Shown piece by piece: positions 12,971 through 25,551 of a DNA stretch of 64,000 nt. Source of the stretch: Daldinia sp. FL1419 (lineage: Eukaryota; Ascomycota; Sordariomycetes; Xylariales; Hypoxylaceae); NCBI GenBank assembly GCA_025201765.1, contig MU623360.1, positions 248,001-312,000 on the forward strand, written 5' to 3'. The stretch's first letter is position 1; every line of letters begins with the position of its first letter. The position numbers and the translations under genes are program-made. A model generated the notes under the pieces. It had not been told where the DNA came from, made no database searches, and was given only the letters and a program-made list of their open reading frames with translations.

Positions 12971-15087
12971 TTAAATGCCGTTACTTGCGCACTGAAACGC
13001 GCTTCCAACCGTACCCAGAGCAAATTCATCTAAAATGCCCTGAACACTTGCGTAGGTTCCGACTGATAAGAAGAAAACACCAGTCAAGATGATGATGATG
13101 TTAAGAATACCCTCAAACCACCCGCGGAATGAACGGTCCTTGATTAACGCGACGACGCCATCAGCTTTCCGCATACGGAAATAAGCAACACCCCAGAAGA
13201 TGAATCCAAAAAATGAATCGAACAACGAGGACATGAGAGCAAGAACTAGTTTCAAATTAGTTTATACCCCGAATATTTAGGAACTTCGCGAGGCACTCAC
13301 GGGAGTTGAAGAATGGAATTGAGTTGGCAATGACGAAGGCGACGACCCAAGTGGCAACTGAATGACTTTGTTAGCAAAATGATAAACAGTAGGATTTGTT
13401 GTAGAGAGGTCATACATAGAATCAAAGCCCAAGTACTCCAACCAACAATGGTGTGCTCGTTCTTGTGGTGAGAGTTATGGAAAATTCGGAAGAAGATGAA
13501 TCGTGCCGAAACCGAAGCATACAAGACGCCCAAAAATATGATTGTAGGGATCATGAACGAGAACGCCACCTTCTTGTACAGTGGAATCAACGATCCAAAA
13601 GCCGGCGAGGTCATGTACTGGTTGCCCACAAACGCGTACGTGACTGCGCCAACGACGCTGAACACAATAATCTCGAGGATAGTGCATGCCCAAAGCGCCT
13701 TGGGGAAGTCTTTCGGTTCACGCATTTCGGCAATGAAACTAGGAAGAGTGATCTGCCCGATGAAAGTGTAGCTGCGTTCGCCATTAGCTTTGCGGGCCTT
13801 TCAGGGGAATAGCTTTAATTTACCTGATGTTAAGAAAAGCTCCTAGTCCGCTGACAAACGTAGTGCTCAGAATAGGAACAGCTGTGACAATTGGGTTACC
13901 GAAAGGCAATGCTGCGCCGGTGGCGGGATCGGTGGTCGGCTCGGCATTGAAGCCCGCCGGGTGGTCCTGAATACCAGCAAATATTGTAGCAAGGATGACC
14001 GAAACAAACGTAAACACAGCTGATGCAGTCCCGAGCTTAGAAAGCATACTGAAGGTGCGAGGTAGTGAGGACAGCCAGCAAATGACGGTAATGATAGCGC
14101 CAAAAGACACAGTCTGGCAGGAGATTCCAGCGTTTGGACCAACCATCGTGTTGAGGTATTTAGCACCAACAAGAACGTGAAGGCCCTATACAGGAGTAAG
14201 ATTTTAATAACCTATGTGACGACGGCGAGCACAAACTTACCTGGATGAAAGTGTTATTTAAGATGAACATAAAAGCAGTGAAATACCAGGCCCACTTCTG
14301 GCCCCAGAATAGCATCTGCCCAATATCACACACATCTCTAACTTCGGGATGTCGAAGGCAAAATTCCCATAATACAATAGAACTATGGCAGAATGGTCAG
14401 CATGACTTAGATACTCCGTAATCGGGTCCAAAGATAACATACGTGTATAATACTATAAGAGCCTGAACAACAGTGAGGATAAGTCTAAATCGTAGGTTAG
14501 TTATCAAACTTTGACGAGAATAGCCCCGATAAAGTTAAATAAAGCTTACCCTGGCACAAGCCCGAGGACGCTGTAGGACCACGGGAAACTCATAATTGCC
14601 TAATTTCTGTTAGTTCCAAGCAACTCCCACCTTTTACAACTGAAGACAGGTGATAAAAGAGAAAAGCTAGGATGTAACCCTGAGGCTCTTCTCACATTGC
14701 TTGGTAGGAAAGAAAAGATAAGTCAAAAAACTCACCAGACAGATATACTCAGAGAATAATAATGCGGCCGTCTACACAAGAATGTAAGCAAAATGTGACA
14801 TCGCTAGTTTAACTTTGAGGTTTTGTCCTAAGGCGTACCTTTTGCCAGCTACAAGTACGATATTGGATAGCGTGACCTGCCTCTTCTTCAAGTTGCTTGT
14901 TAAGAATTGCATCGCTGCTGAGATTACTGGCCGAATCGTGGACGTCGGCAGTGACTGGTGCTATCTGAGGAGCAATACGAGGGCCTATCTTGACATTGGG
15001 ACCACCAAACCAAGCGGACCATCCACGGGGTATGGCCGTTTCGTAGGTGTCGTAGGCCGACGGCTCATCCGAGTATTCTGCCTTCAT
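12971..15087 (-). CDS. Neutral amino-acid permease, Aa_trans/AAAP family (Mtr-like)
   Basis: This is a multi-pass plasma-membrane amino-acid transporter of the Aa_trans family, the family of Neurospora Mtr. Nine exons were assembled on the minus strand: 15087-14839, 14771-14736, 14599-14550, 14484-14443, 14382-14241, 14185-13824, 13771-13416, 13357-13301 and 13245-12971. All phases join, giving about 522 residues. The hydrophilic N-terminus (MKAEYSDEPSAYDTYET) leads into TAALLFSEYICL, AIMSFPWSYSVLGLVPG and LILTVVQALIVLYTSIVLWE. Then follow FCLRHPEVRDVCDIGQMLF, FILNNTFIQGLHVLVGAKYL and ICWLSSLPRTFSMLSKLG, then SYTFIGQITLPSFIAEM, with about ten membrane spans in all. Two very short exons (36 and 42 nt) are supported by phase and by sequence the family conserves. 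The ATG at 15087 is preferred because the frame upstream of it reads through a poly-Lys tract with no conservation. Transport direction and substrate are inferred from family only. Confidence 0.9.
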
Positions 15088-18000
15088 ATTGATGGTTTTT
15101 TTTTTTTTTTTTCCTTTTATAAAGAACTGCCAGACACTGCACAAGTTAGAAGAAGCAAACGGCGCCGAGTAAAAATGAGTGCGGCGTAAGCGTGAGTTTA
15201 ACTAGTCGTCAAATCTTGCACGGTCGCACACGCAACGGGTAGGTATGACGTTATGATGGCGCCGAAGGATACATGTATAAGGCACGAAAGCAGAAAATAC
15301 ACTTCGAACACAAATACCAGTTGACGTTTGAAGAAGTGAGAGAAAATTAGAATCCGAGGAAACCAGAATTCAAGAAGACGAGGAGGAAAGAAATAAGATA
15401 AGTTTAAAAGCTGTTAATGTTGCAGTCACGACTTACCCTGCTACGCCTGTAGCATAGTACTAGGTATACATTATGTTCAGCAGAACGCTACGCCTATCGA
15501 TTATTACCTAGGTACCTATTGGGTAGATACAGATAGGTACGGGTTTTCTAACTAAAAGCAGTCTAGAAGCTTGACCGAGCAGGGTAATCCTTCGTTACAT
15601 AGTACGCTGCTTCCTACTTCTAATATGTTGTACTTTTCGCCGCATAGCTCGCAAAAAAAAGGGGTCCCGCTGTGGTTCCTGATATTACATTACATATGTA
15701 TATCATGATTTCTACGTCGTCCATATTAGCCTTCGCTTCTCTCTTTTTTCTTAATTTTTCTTTTTTTCACAACACACGACAATGTACATTTTGTCGTAGG
15801 TTTCTGCAGCTTTACGACTTGACGTGACACACCGAGTAGGCGTCTCCGAAATAAGCATACAGGGCAATCTTCCCTCGTGGGGGCTATTATTGGTCCATCT
15901 ATTCCTCCGCGAAGACTAAGAATGAGAGGGCCTTGGTCTCTATGGAGTAATTAGTGTATCTACTCAGGTGCGCCTCATCGTCTTCCCTGTCTTCCCTGGA
16001 AGCCAAGAGAGACTAAGCCTAGAACGGAAATACGGTCCAATCACGCAACTTCGATCTACTATGGCGACTACGTAGTTTGCAGCTACTAAGGTACGCCCCC
16101 TGGGCCGTGTCCACCTAATTGCTTTAGCTAGACTTCTCGGCCGCTATAAGGCCGCTGGTACCGCTCATAAGCTCAAGAAGTGATATCATAGGTACTACCC
16201 TAGATACGCTTGTATTCTTGTACCGCATCAACCCTGACCAACAGATTGAAAGGATTGAAAGGTTGGACCTTGTGTCTATGAGATGATCTTGAATTCATAC
16301 AATTCATCATACTACCTTGACTTGCTCGAGCACGCGTATCGCGCACCGTGGGGGTAGCATCCACCACAACCCTAACGGTGAACGGTTTAATGTATCCGTC
16401 TCGTCTATCATTAGAACCGGCCTGCTGGGATCACTTGAGATAGATCTCTCATCGCGTGGCGTCAATCGACCTTCTAGACCTCGATGAAGAGATTTACCGA
16501 AAATCGACTAAATGAATTGCGTGATTAGGTGGCACAGGCTGTAGCAAGTTTTATCCCTTTTGGACGATACCGAGATGGTAACACATAAGTTGGGGATTTA
16601 TAACGCCCCTGACGCCCGGCTTGCCAATAAACGACAACAATTCCGTGGCATGCGATCAAATTTTCAGCTCGGTACTCGGCACATTGCAGATTCGATAGGT
16701 CCAATGAACGTATGTGTACCTAGGTAAACAGAAGGTCCCAATATCATTTCAGCATTCATATTCTTGCGTCCATGATCTACCATGATCTCAGAGGACGCGA
16801 TGCCGGCTGAATGTGGGACGATGGATAAGAGGCTTATATCATATCCGCCTAGGTAATGCGTAAGGCTATTCAACTATTAGCATTCAACAAGATCCGTTGA
16901 TGTCGATTCGATCTAAGACGTCAAAGGCGCCTGGCAAACTCTTTCTTTGCGTTCTTGCGTCAGAATACGAACACGAAGATGCTGTCTCAGTAGTGAAAGT
17001 GGATTTACACATTCGCCGGATTTAACACCAAAGTAAAATTTGCCCGCTAAACATGGTCCCGTTCAAAAATACTTTTGCTTATGACGCACCTCTTGATTTT
17101 GCTACTGAGCGATAGCGAGAGGTAAAGCGACATTTGTTGACTTTAACATCAACAGCTGCATCACGGATTGATAACCTCTCGCTGTTGGCATGGCTTCTAA
17201 GGTTCCGAAACGCCTTCTCCCAGCTACACCTGCGCATGATAACACACATGGGTTTAACCGGCTGTTGTATCGAAAAAGGTTTCGCTTCGCATCTAAAATA
17301 TTGATATTATGGAAGATTATATGGAGAGCGTAACGGCGCAATGGCTCACAAAACGCGGTTAACGGTGAATGACACGTGAGATCAACCCGTCGCCAATTCC
17401 GGACAACGCCGTCGGTTCGGAGTCGGAATAGCTCCTCGTGTACCGAAACCCGGGCTGAAATGTTTCTGGGGTAAAAGGCCATGTGCTTCGAAAATATCCA
17501 TAGGATATGATCCAATCGGAATCAAGAGAGAACACTCAGCTATTGCTTAAGAGCTTCTGATTGGGTCTTTATTATCTTTCGTGTTGGATAGATTGGAGTG
17601 TTCGCGAACGGATTCGTCAAGACATTTAGCTATACAGCCTGGACAACATCCGCGGCAAAGAACTCGGGAGTAAATCACGAATTAGAGACGACATGACTGG
17701 TCGGTTGGCCTTCATTCCAGGGTCCAACCTCCTTTCTTCTCCGCAACTTTTAATTTCCCCGCACAAACTTGGTCCGTCAGTTGAAGCTTTCCCCTTTTCA
17801 GTCGGTCCTGTCTAGCGGCTCCAGTTGGTCTGATATAAATCGTTCTCGACAAAGCGACATCGGCTTCAAAGCAACCATTTTTTGACTATTTGCTTGAGGA
17901 TTGAATTTTATTTTTCAAGTCGCTAAATAGGGCTATATTCTTGTATTACCTATTATTTTATTATATTAGGGTTTGAGGCTCAAAGAGTTTCGGGAGCCAA

Positions 18001-18402
18001 GGCCGAGTTCGCGCGAGGTCTTGAAGATCGTCAACCACTGGGGTCCGAGTCTACCTCAATAGTCTGCCGCCGTCAGCGGCGCGCGACTCATCTCGATTTT
18101 TTTTTCTTTTAATTATTTAAGACTCGGACTTTTCACACCGTCTCGTGAGCTATTCTATTTGTTGTTGAATACACGAGTCGATCGCGTTTTTTCCAATAAA
18201 AGTCTTGGGTGGTGTCTCGGTCGACTCCGATTATACCTACTTGGATTAGAAATGCATATTGGCAAGGTTTCCCGTACGTTGCAATTTCTCCAACTCTGCT
18301 CCAATCCCGAAATTTTGTCGTGTATTTGAGAGTATTTTACCGCGTTCTCGACCCGCGCATCGGAATATTTCAAATTTACAACCAGGGGATCAGCTTATAA
18401 GG
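15088..18402. other. Gene-free spacer between divergent genes (about 3.3 kb)
   Basis: This is the upstream region shared by the amino-acid permease (leftward) and the MFS carrier (rightward). It begins with a T run of about 15 (15095-15112). No gene was recognised: the longest frame, 17102-17515 on the minus strand, has no family features. TACCTAGGTA-type motifs occur near 15503-15520 and 16716-16728. The last few hundred bases are the likely promoter and leader of the MFS gene. Confidence 0.55.
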
Positions 18403-20308
18403 ATGACTAACCTTGGCTTTCGCGCAGATTCGACTCCGAGCGACTCGGAAAAGCCGGTAGAGAAGACTATTGGGAACAGTACTTACCATCCCGATACTGC
18501 CGGCACCGAGTACGATGAGCTTCACATACAATGTCCTCCCCATACGACAGAGCGGAAGCTCATGGCGCGTGTCGACTGGCAATTGATACCGTTCCTTTGT
18601 ATCCTTTATCTCCTGGCCTTTTTAGACAGAGTTAATATTGCCAATGCGAAATCTTTCCGCCTGGTTGAAGACTTACAGCTTAAGAATAACGAATACAACA
18701 CTGGTAGGTAGTTGATATTCATGAGGCCTTACCTTGTACTGATATTGAGAACACTTCAGCTTTGACCATGTTTTTCGTACCATACGTCATTGCCGAGATC
18801 CCTAGCAACATCTTCCTAAAAAGGTTCTCGCCTCGTATATGGCTTCCTACCTGTATGTTGGGATTTGGCATTTCATCCGTATGCCAAGGGCTTGTACAGA
18901 ACTACTCTGGTCTCCTTGCAACGAGATTCTTCCTAGGTACCGTCGTCCTACACCCGAGTTGAATATAAAGCTATCATACTTACTTATTGCTAGGGTTGTT
19001 TGAGAGCGGAATGTTTCCAGGTGAGTAATAAGTCCTTGATTTTTAACATCAAGTTGTGGCTAACGTATATTCTAGGTTGCTTTTATCTCATTAGTACGTG
19101 GCCTCTATCTACAGCGGCGTGGTGTAATAAGTTATTCCCTTTGGTTAACGTCGCTAACGTTTATTCTTGGTTAGGCATGTGGTATAAGCGAAGTGAATCT
19201 CAGAAGCGCTATTCCTTATTTTTTACATCTACTTCTCTTGCTGGTGCTTTCGGAGGCCTCTTGGCGTCCGCTATAGGAAAGAGTACGTGTCCGTTAAGCT
19301 TGAGATTTCGCATCTATGTTTCGCTCGAGCGTATAGAGTTTTGAAAATATACTAATAATTGACTAGTGCAGGGTATCCGTGGGTATAACGGCTGGCGATG
19401 GATTTTCATACTCGAAGGGGTCCTTACGTGCGTGGTCGCGCTCCTTTTCTACTTTGTGTTCCCCTCGTTGTAAGTGACTTTTTCTTTCGGCGTCCTCTGT
19501 GGCTTGTGGGATTCTAACTAGCGACAGTCCCGAGGAAGCTAAGTGGTTAACCGAAGAGGAGCGAACTTACATCAAGGCTCGTCTACAAGCCGATCAGGGT
19601 CATAATGCTGCAGATCGAAAGACCACCTTCCGCGATGTCATTAATGTAATGAAAGATCATCGCGTTTGGCTTGGTGGCTTCATGTATTTTGGATTGATCG
19701 TCCCCGCATACGGTTATGCTTTCTTTGCGCCCACCATCATTGCGACGTATAATTACGATCCCATCCAAACACAACTCCACAGTGTGGTTCCTTGGGCTGC
19801 GTCATTTGGCTTCTCTCTGCTGACTGCTACACTATCCGATTGGATGCAACACCGTGCAGCTTTCGCACTTGCGCCGCTCACCCTAGGCCTTGCGGCTTTC
19901 GGTGTTTTGCTCAGGGTCCACGATAATACACCGGTTCAATACGCAATGCTATGCTTCGTCACGATGGCCACATACAGTGTGTTGCCCATTACTGTCTGTT
20001 GGTTTAGTATGAATCTCGGTGGCCATCATCGTAGAGCTATAGGTACGGGATGGCAGATCGGCTTCGGCAACATCGGTGGAATTATCTCAACATTTGCATT
20101 CCTTAATAAGGACGCCCCCTATTTCGAAAATGGCTATTCGATCTGCCTTGGATTTACGTGCTTGAGTGGATTGGCATCGGTCCTATACCTCATATCGATC
20201 TATCGCGAAAACCAGAGAAGAAAGAAGGCGGTCAGAGACGTAGGCTTATCTGATTACGAAAAGAGCGAATTAGGAGATCTAAATCCAGAGTTTAGATATA
20301 TGTACTAG
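18403..20308 (+). CDS. MFS transporter, allantoate permease (Dal5) type
   Basis: This is a major facilitator of the fungal anion:cation symporter (Dal5/Tna1/Fen2) family, which imports carboxylates, vitamins or small organic acids. Seven exons were assembled: 18403-18703, 18760-18936, 18994-19020, 19076-19093, 19175-19282, 19367-19469 and 19528-20308, about 504 residues. Family landmarks are KLMARVDWQLIPFLCILYLL followed by FLDRVNIANA, the TMFFVPYVIAEIPSNIFLKR segment, GLFESGMFPGCFYLISMWYK spanning three exon joins, RSESQKRYS with SLAGAFGGLLASAIG, and GYNGWRWIFILEG. The cytoplasmic loop starts FPEEAKWLTEEER. Exons of 27 and 18 nt are well supported because the conserved motif is unreadable without them. 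The ATG at 18403 is chosen over upstream in-frame starts because it gives the usual short acidic N-terminal tail. Substrate unknown. Confidence 0.92.
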
Positions 20309-20563
20309 CATACAAAGGTTCTGACGAGCAATCACGTGTTCATTCATGGGCATTAGATTATATAGGAATCAGGGGATGGAGCAGGCGGAATATGTCAGTT
20401 GATATGCGGTCTTGCGCATTGTAAATACGATACTATCTTTGATACATACCTATCTAGAGGGCAATTAGCTCTCGTATATACGATAATTTCAGCTATATGT
20501 AATGTTTTTAATGCTACCTGGTACTAGTCTTACAGGTTGCTTTCGTTTGTACTGGCCAACATC
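20309..20563. other. Convergent intergenic region
   Basis: This 255-base gap separates the 3' ends of the MFS gene and the minus-strand zeta-family gene. It is AT-rich and presumably holds both 3' UTRs. No other feature seen. Confidence 0.5.
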
Positions 20564-21625
20564 TTAGGGGGGAGGGGTTGTAGTGTAACCAGAAGGTATC
20601 GTCCCAAGCGTAAGGCCTGCTTCGATATCAAAACGGTCGTCGTGCATCGAATTTGGAAGATATAGCGGCTTTAACTGCAGATATGTCGGCTTGTCGGCAA
20701 CACCCAAGAGGGGTTCTAGCATTGTTTCGATTTCTACAAGCTGGCATTCGAGGCCGGGCACGTTCATCTTCCGAAGCCTTTGTAAACTAATCTCAGCACC
20801 TTTCTTCTCTCCAGCCGTCAACGGCCGCTCTCTCTCTATCCGCACAGCGTCAGCAGTGCTCGGTTTCCGACGCCAGCTGTAACCGTCACCGACACTCCTG
20901 ACTCGTTCATTGGCGTATGATACCAGGTTGTCCCGTCGCACAACTACGACCTGATCAACGACATCGGAGGAATCCACAAATGTGGCTGCTTCTAATAGCC
21001 CCGCATAAGACTCGTCGTGGACTTTGCGCGGCGTCAAACGAAGGGGCAGGCCGCCTTGTGGCCCGGCCTCCGGTAACTTCTCGTAGAACCGCGTTAGAAT
21101 ACCGAGGCGGCTAAGTGCGGCGGGCACGGCTAGAATAGCGACTTCGACGCGGTAGCCCTCTTCGCGGAAGAGGCGCGCCAAATCTGCAAAGTCTCCGGGA
21201 TGTCTGGCTGCGGATTCGATAAGCACGTCGGCGCGCTGCGACGCAGCGAATGACGCGGCCATGGCGAGCCAGCGCCGCGCATCGGGGCTAGTTGCGGGTG
21301 AGGCCATCGCAGGGCGCGTGGCTAGGATTCCACGGTAGGCCGGGTGAAACGTCTTGTACGTATCCGCGACGAAATGCGCGAGGCGCTCGTCGCCGCGTAA
21401 GCGGATCAAGGCGTTCTTGATCGCGGGCGCTGTACGCGTCTTCCCAGCACCCGTCTGGCCGATAAGTAGAACGGCAAGCGGGGTTCGAACGGCGCCGTGG
21501 CCATTTTTAGAAGCGTGCCCCTCGGATAAAGAAAGTCCGCTTAATTCGGGGGGAAGGATGTCTCGCTCGAATATACTCCGCGACTCTTCCTCCGAAAGAA
21601 TATACGATCTAGGATCGACGTCCAT
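20564..21625 (-). CDS. Zeta-toxin-family P-loop kinase
   Basis: A single uninterrupted frame of 353 residues. It contains a Walker A loop GQTGAGKT near residue 57-64. This is followed by the zeta-family layout: an acidic region with VADTYKTFHPAYRGI, then ADVLIESAARHPGDFADLARLFREEGYRVEVAILAVP, and a long C-terminal tail. Bacterial zeta proteins phosphorylate UDP-N-acetylglucosamine and are normally held in check by an epsilon antitoxin. No epsilon-like partner is visible here. Fungal genomes carry stand-alone homologues whose role is not known to me. The central part (about 21050-21500) is clearly more GC-rich than the flanks, and the gene has no introns, unlike most of its neighbours. Both facts fit, but do not prove, acquisition from bacteria. 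Start at 21625 (MDVDPRSYIL); no signal peptide or membrane span. Confidence 0.8.
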   Translation of the reverse strand: MDVDPRSYILSEEESRSIFERDILPPELSGLSLSEGHASKNGHGAVRTPLAVLLIGQTGAGKTRTAPAIKNALIRLRGDERLAHFVADTYKTFHPAYRGILATRPAMASPATSPDARRWLAMAASFAASQRADVLIESAARHPGDFADLARLFREEGYRVEVAILAVPAALSRLGILTRFYEKLPEAGPQGGLPLRLTPRKVHDESYAGLLEAATFVDSSDVVDQVVVVRRDNLVSYANERVRSVGDGYSWRRKPSTADAVRIERERPLTAGEKKGAEISLQRLRKMNVPGLECQLVEIETMLEPLLGVADKPTYLQLKPLYLPNSMHDDRFDIEAGLTLGTIPSGYTTTPPP

Positions 21626-21791
21626 CGTGCGCCGCCCCCCACCTGGACGAAGCTGCTTGTTATACGGGAATAAGGCGGCGCGACGGCGAGGTTGGCGGAC
21701 GTGTGCCGTCCCGATTGGGGTTTGTAGAAGCTTATAGGAGTGCGAGGATACATGATTTGGGGAATGGCGCCGGGAAGTGAGGAGGTACGAG

Positions 21792-21830
21792 TATGTAGGT
21801 ATGTATGTAGGTAGGTACCTAGGTAGGTAA
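21792..21830. repeat. GTAGGTA / TACCTAGGTA self-complementary repeat
   Basis: Tandem GTAGGTA/GTATGTA units run into GGTACCTAGGTAGGTA, which can pair with itself. It is one of more than twenty related copies spread through the noncoding parts of the window. Confidence 0.75.
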
Positions 21831-21947
21831 TTATCAGTAAGGGGTGGAAGGCGTAGTTTGCCATATGACCTAATTCCAAGCCTTACTATGCACTATGGTG
21901 GCGTGGGGGGGGGGGCTCAGACAACTGCCGACGAGAGTTGCAAGCTA

Positions 21948-21968
21948 TAGGTAGGTACCTAGGTAGGA
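21948..21968. repeat. GGTAGGTACCTAGGTAGG self-complementary repeat
   Basis: A near-perfect copy of the same dispersed motif as at 21811-21830, about 140 bases away in the same intergenic region. Confidence 0.75.
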
Positions 21969-22476
21969 AGGCCTTGGAGGTGAAATTAATGGTTATAAGA
22001 CTGACTATATGACATGAGAGTATGTAACCCCCCGTACTTGTGCCATGGGGAAAGCTACTGACATTGAAAGCGTAATTTCTATTCTCACCCAAGATATTCT
22101 TTTAGCATCACCTGTCTCATCTATCTTGGATGCTCTTAGGAATAATCTTGTCTGGTATAGCTGTAAGACAGGTAGCTTTACGCATCAGTACGGTCACTGA
22201 GGGAATTTGGGGGTATATCTGGAGATCTAGTAGCAATCCTTAGAGCACTGGGCCAACTATTTGTGTGGAGAATTATCTCTTAAGTCGGAGATGATCGGAA
22301 ATCCGTAGACACACACACACACGAGTCATTCTTACTTCCGAACGACATGGGACACCGGCGATTCTTCCTGACTCCGGAACTTCACGATATCCCTTTAAAC
22401 AAATCAAACAAATCAATTGTATCTATATAATCTCATAACCTACACAATTAAGCTTGTATTGAAAAGTCCGACGACA

Positions 22477-25116
22477 ATGATACCTAACGGTGATGTCGGG
22501 ATGGTCGACATGTCCGAACACTCAACCCCTACGAAACAGAATGACCTTACCAGTGAACGAAAAAGCCGAAAGAGGCGTGCACGATTGAGTTGCGCAGAAT
22601 GCAGAAATAAAAAAGTACGATACCATATTTTATATGTCTACGAATATTTACTAAGTACTCGGACGCAAAGTTATCTTGTGATCGGAATTTGCCTTGTCAG
22701 CGATGCGTCAGGACGGGAAGATCAGCCCAATGCTCATTCGAGACATTATCCGGAGAACAGACTTCTACGTTTAATATTTCCGCCTTACAACAGCAAAAAC
22801 GGATTGATGACCTCCAGGCTCAGGTCGCCGAGTTAAAGGCGTTACTGTCGAAGGCACCCCCAACACGTGAGGCCGGCCACATCGCGGAAACCACATGTGC
22901 GGTTGAGGGCCATGCCAAATCCAACGTCTTAGACCCATCGAAGGGAAAGCTCCCGGAACTAGAAAACTCGATTTACAACCCATGCGATGAGAATGATTCC
23001 AGGGTAGCAGATAATCTTCAGCCACACCCAACACCCCCAACAGACGATAAGCCTGACGACAGCACAATCTACATAAATAATGCAGGGCTTTCTGACCCCA
23101 TGGGTAGATTTCCGCAAGGTTATTATAGCCGGCATAACTTATTCCAATTCTTCGGTGAAGTAGGATCTCTCCGTGTACAATTTCAAGTCAATTATACTTA
23201 CGTCTCCTATAGATTCGTGAACTATTTCCCTTTATCAGGGAAACAGCGAATGAATGGTTTAAGCCGCTTGGTGTCACTATTACGAAGCCAAAGTCCATTA
23301 AAAGGAGCCGCGATGTGAGTTATTCGCTTCGAAAAGGGGCAATACCGGAAATTCTCCTCCCTCCTAAGGAGGACGCTGATGCTTTGATTTCGTTCTACCT
23401 AGATGGCTTAGAACGAATCCATCGAATTGTTCATATACCTACATTTAAGAGGGACTATGAGGACTTTTGGCTCCCTGAAAGACCTCGGCATCCTGCCATG
23501 ACGGCCCTTGTCTTAGCGATGATATCTATATCAACTTGTACTGCTACCCGCTCCGCTGAGGCTGCGTCCATACCAATAAAATACCGCGCCATGTGTGGGC
23601 AATGGATCCACGCATGTGAGAAATGGCTGAAGCACCAGAGCACAAAACATCGCAAAATTGTTTATTATCAGGTATCTTGTTTAGTCTATCAAGCCAAGCG
23701 GATTGCCATGATTGGCAAGAAAGGCTGGTGGAAGGAAACCAGCTCTTTAATTCAGGATGCAATTATAGATGGGATACATTGTGAGTTGTCTTCTAGTAAT
23801 GGTACGCCCTTCATAAGAGAGATGAAAAGACGGATATGGGCTGTTCTTCGAGAGCTAGACCTGCAGAACGCCTTCGAGTACGGTCTCCCTACACTCCTTC
23901 ATAATATAAATTCCGATATCAGTCCTCCTATGAACATTGAGGATGATGCATTTAACGAAACATCGAAAGAAATCGCCACACCGAAGCCGCTTGAATTTTA
24001 TACTTTTACCTCTTACCAAGTTCATAGCGCCTGTAGTTGGGTTTTGCGCCTGGAGATATCCCAACGCTTATTTAGTGGAAGGTTGTCTAAAGACATTAGC
24101 TACGACGAAGTACTGCGATATACCCACGAGATCACACAAGCGATCGAGACTGTTCCTTCCTGGGATGTGAGAGATTCGACAACTATAAATGATTATAAAT
24201 TGCCGACGGTGGCGAATGCGTTTTGCTTATTTCAGCTGAAAGAATGCATTCTGGCGCTTCATCGACCCTATCTATACAAAAATGACTGCAGGTACTGGCT
24301 CTCGGAAACAGTATGTTATCATACTTCACGAGACGTCTTGCTTTTGAACACTCGGTTGGCGGAATTGGGCTGTCAAAGCCTGACGGTAATTAGAGATGAT
24401 TTACTCCTGGCTTCGCTAAGCCTCGTTCGCATGACTATGCTTCAGCCCAAGCGTAAGTTTAAGTTCTCTCTTAGAAAAACCCTTAGGCTACCCGAAGGCA
24501 TAATACTAGGTAGGTTAATTGTTTAATGGAGCTAATGCCATAATAGTATCAAATAGTATTATTGTGACAGACTCCCAATCTACAGTTGACCTCCTTGAGC
24601 GGTGTGTCCCTTTAATGGAAGACAGACACCTACGATGTTGCTATAGCGAGCTTTGGTGTTTTATTACCATGTACGCGGCAATTATGCTCCTAAAAGTCCA
24701 TCTTGAAAAGGAGTCCCGTCAAACGGCCAAGGCTGTCTGCGCAAGAAGATTCTTAGATTTACACTACAGGCAGATGGAAAGGCAAAAGATGACTCTTAAC
24801 CAGCAAATCTTGACACCCTCGGACCGACCAAATAATACCAGTGTAAGTAGTATATACATTCTCATAAGCGACATAGTATACAAGGTATAGAGTTCTGTGC
24901 TAATAGGTACCTCTCTAAGGTTGATACCTGCCAGCCAAACACTCTAGAGATGCCGGATTTCCTAGTGCCTGGATGGTTAGACGACGGTTTCCCCGGAGTG
25001 AGTACGTATAAACCTATTGTCCCCGACAATGCTTACTATTTATAATCTAGCCCGAAGTTCACTCGCTTAGCTTTGACGATATGGATAGCACATGGAGTGC
25101 CTGGGAACCGCTATAG
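22477..25116 (+). CDS. Zn2Cys6 fungal-specific transcription factor
   Basis: A nuclear zinc-cluster regulator of about 768 residues. Exons: 22477-22614, 22671-23159, 23213-24452, 24547-24842, 24920-24997 and 25051-25116. The DNA-binding cluster is split by the first intron. It reads CAECRNKKLSC then DRNLPCQRCVRTGRSAQC (Cys 39, 42, 49, 55, 58, 67), preceded by the basic stretch RKSRKRRAR. A likely coiled coil follows (QQQKRIDDLQAQVAELKALL). The middle-homology (fungal_trans) region includes YYSRHNLFQFFGEIRELFPF, ISFYLDGLERIHRIVHIPTF and GLPTLLHNINSDISPPMN. The C-terminus ends LVPGWLDDGFPG then SFDDMDSTWSAWEPL. The acceptors of exon 4 (24546 or 24570) and exon 5 (24919 or an alternative at about 24933) are ambiguous; the rest is firm. 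It sits at the left edge of the metabolic gene block and may regulate it; that is inference from position. Confidence 0.88.
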
Positions 25117-25551
25117 GGGCTGGAATAGGAGTGCTAAACACAGGATAGAACTGTAATCGTTATTATTGCAGAATCGATTCGACTCATAATATACTTTAGC
25201 AGTGTATCGACTACCTATCGACTATAACGGGTTGAACTATCGTCGTTTCAATAAAGAGTCTGTGGTATGTTGATTAGTCTAATCGTATTTCTAGGGTCTG
25301 AGCTCCGGTCTAAAGAGGTATATATACAACTATCCCATACCGAAGAGTTTCGATTGGATTAAGTACTGTTCGTGTTGTTGTAATTTCTCTCCTCGATATT
25401 ATCTGTATCTTCAAAGCTTACAACAATCTTTCTCAAATATTCAAGCTACTCACCGGAATCGCAATCCGCCCAACTATTCGCCATATCTCGCAAATACCTT
25501 ACCTATAGTGATACAAGAAGCCTTTAGTAATTTCGGTTGAATATATTCAAT
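25117..25551. other. Intergenic region downstream of the regulator
   Basis: No gene recognised. It should hold the regulator's 3' UTR and, if the small KSVRF protein at 25552 is real, that gene's promoter and leader (TATATATA near 25319, CT-rich leader at 25385-25500). Confidence 0.4.

Larger units (their letters stand above)
21626..22476. other. Intergenic region between divergent genes, with palindromic CCTAGGTA motifs
   Basis: This is the shared upstream region of the zeta-family gene (leftward) and the Zn2Cys6 regulator (rightward). It holds two strong copies of the GGTAGGTACCTAGGTAGG motif (21792-21830 and 21948-21968), a G run near 21905-21915 and an ACAC tract near 22310-22322. No gene seen. 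Confidence 0.6.

Noticed and set aside
17102..17515. 137-codon minus-strand frame in the spacer before the MFS gene
   Set aside because: Composition and residue order show no domain, signal or splice logic; it is as expected by chance in 3 kb of noncoding DNA.
21480..21500. tRNA-like GGTTCGAA B-box
   Set aside because: It lies inside the zeta-family coding sequence and no A-box or cloverleaf could be drawn around it. Other GTTCAAA/GATCGAA hits in the window also failed.
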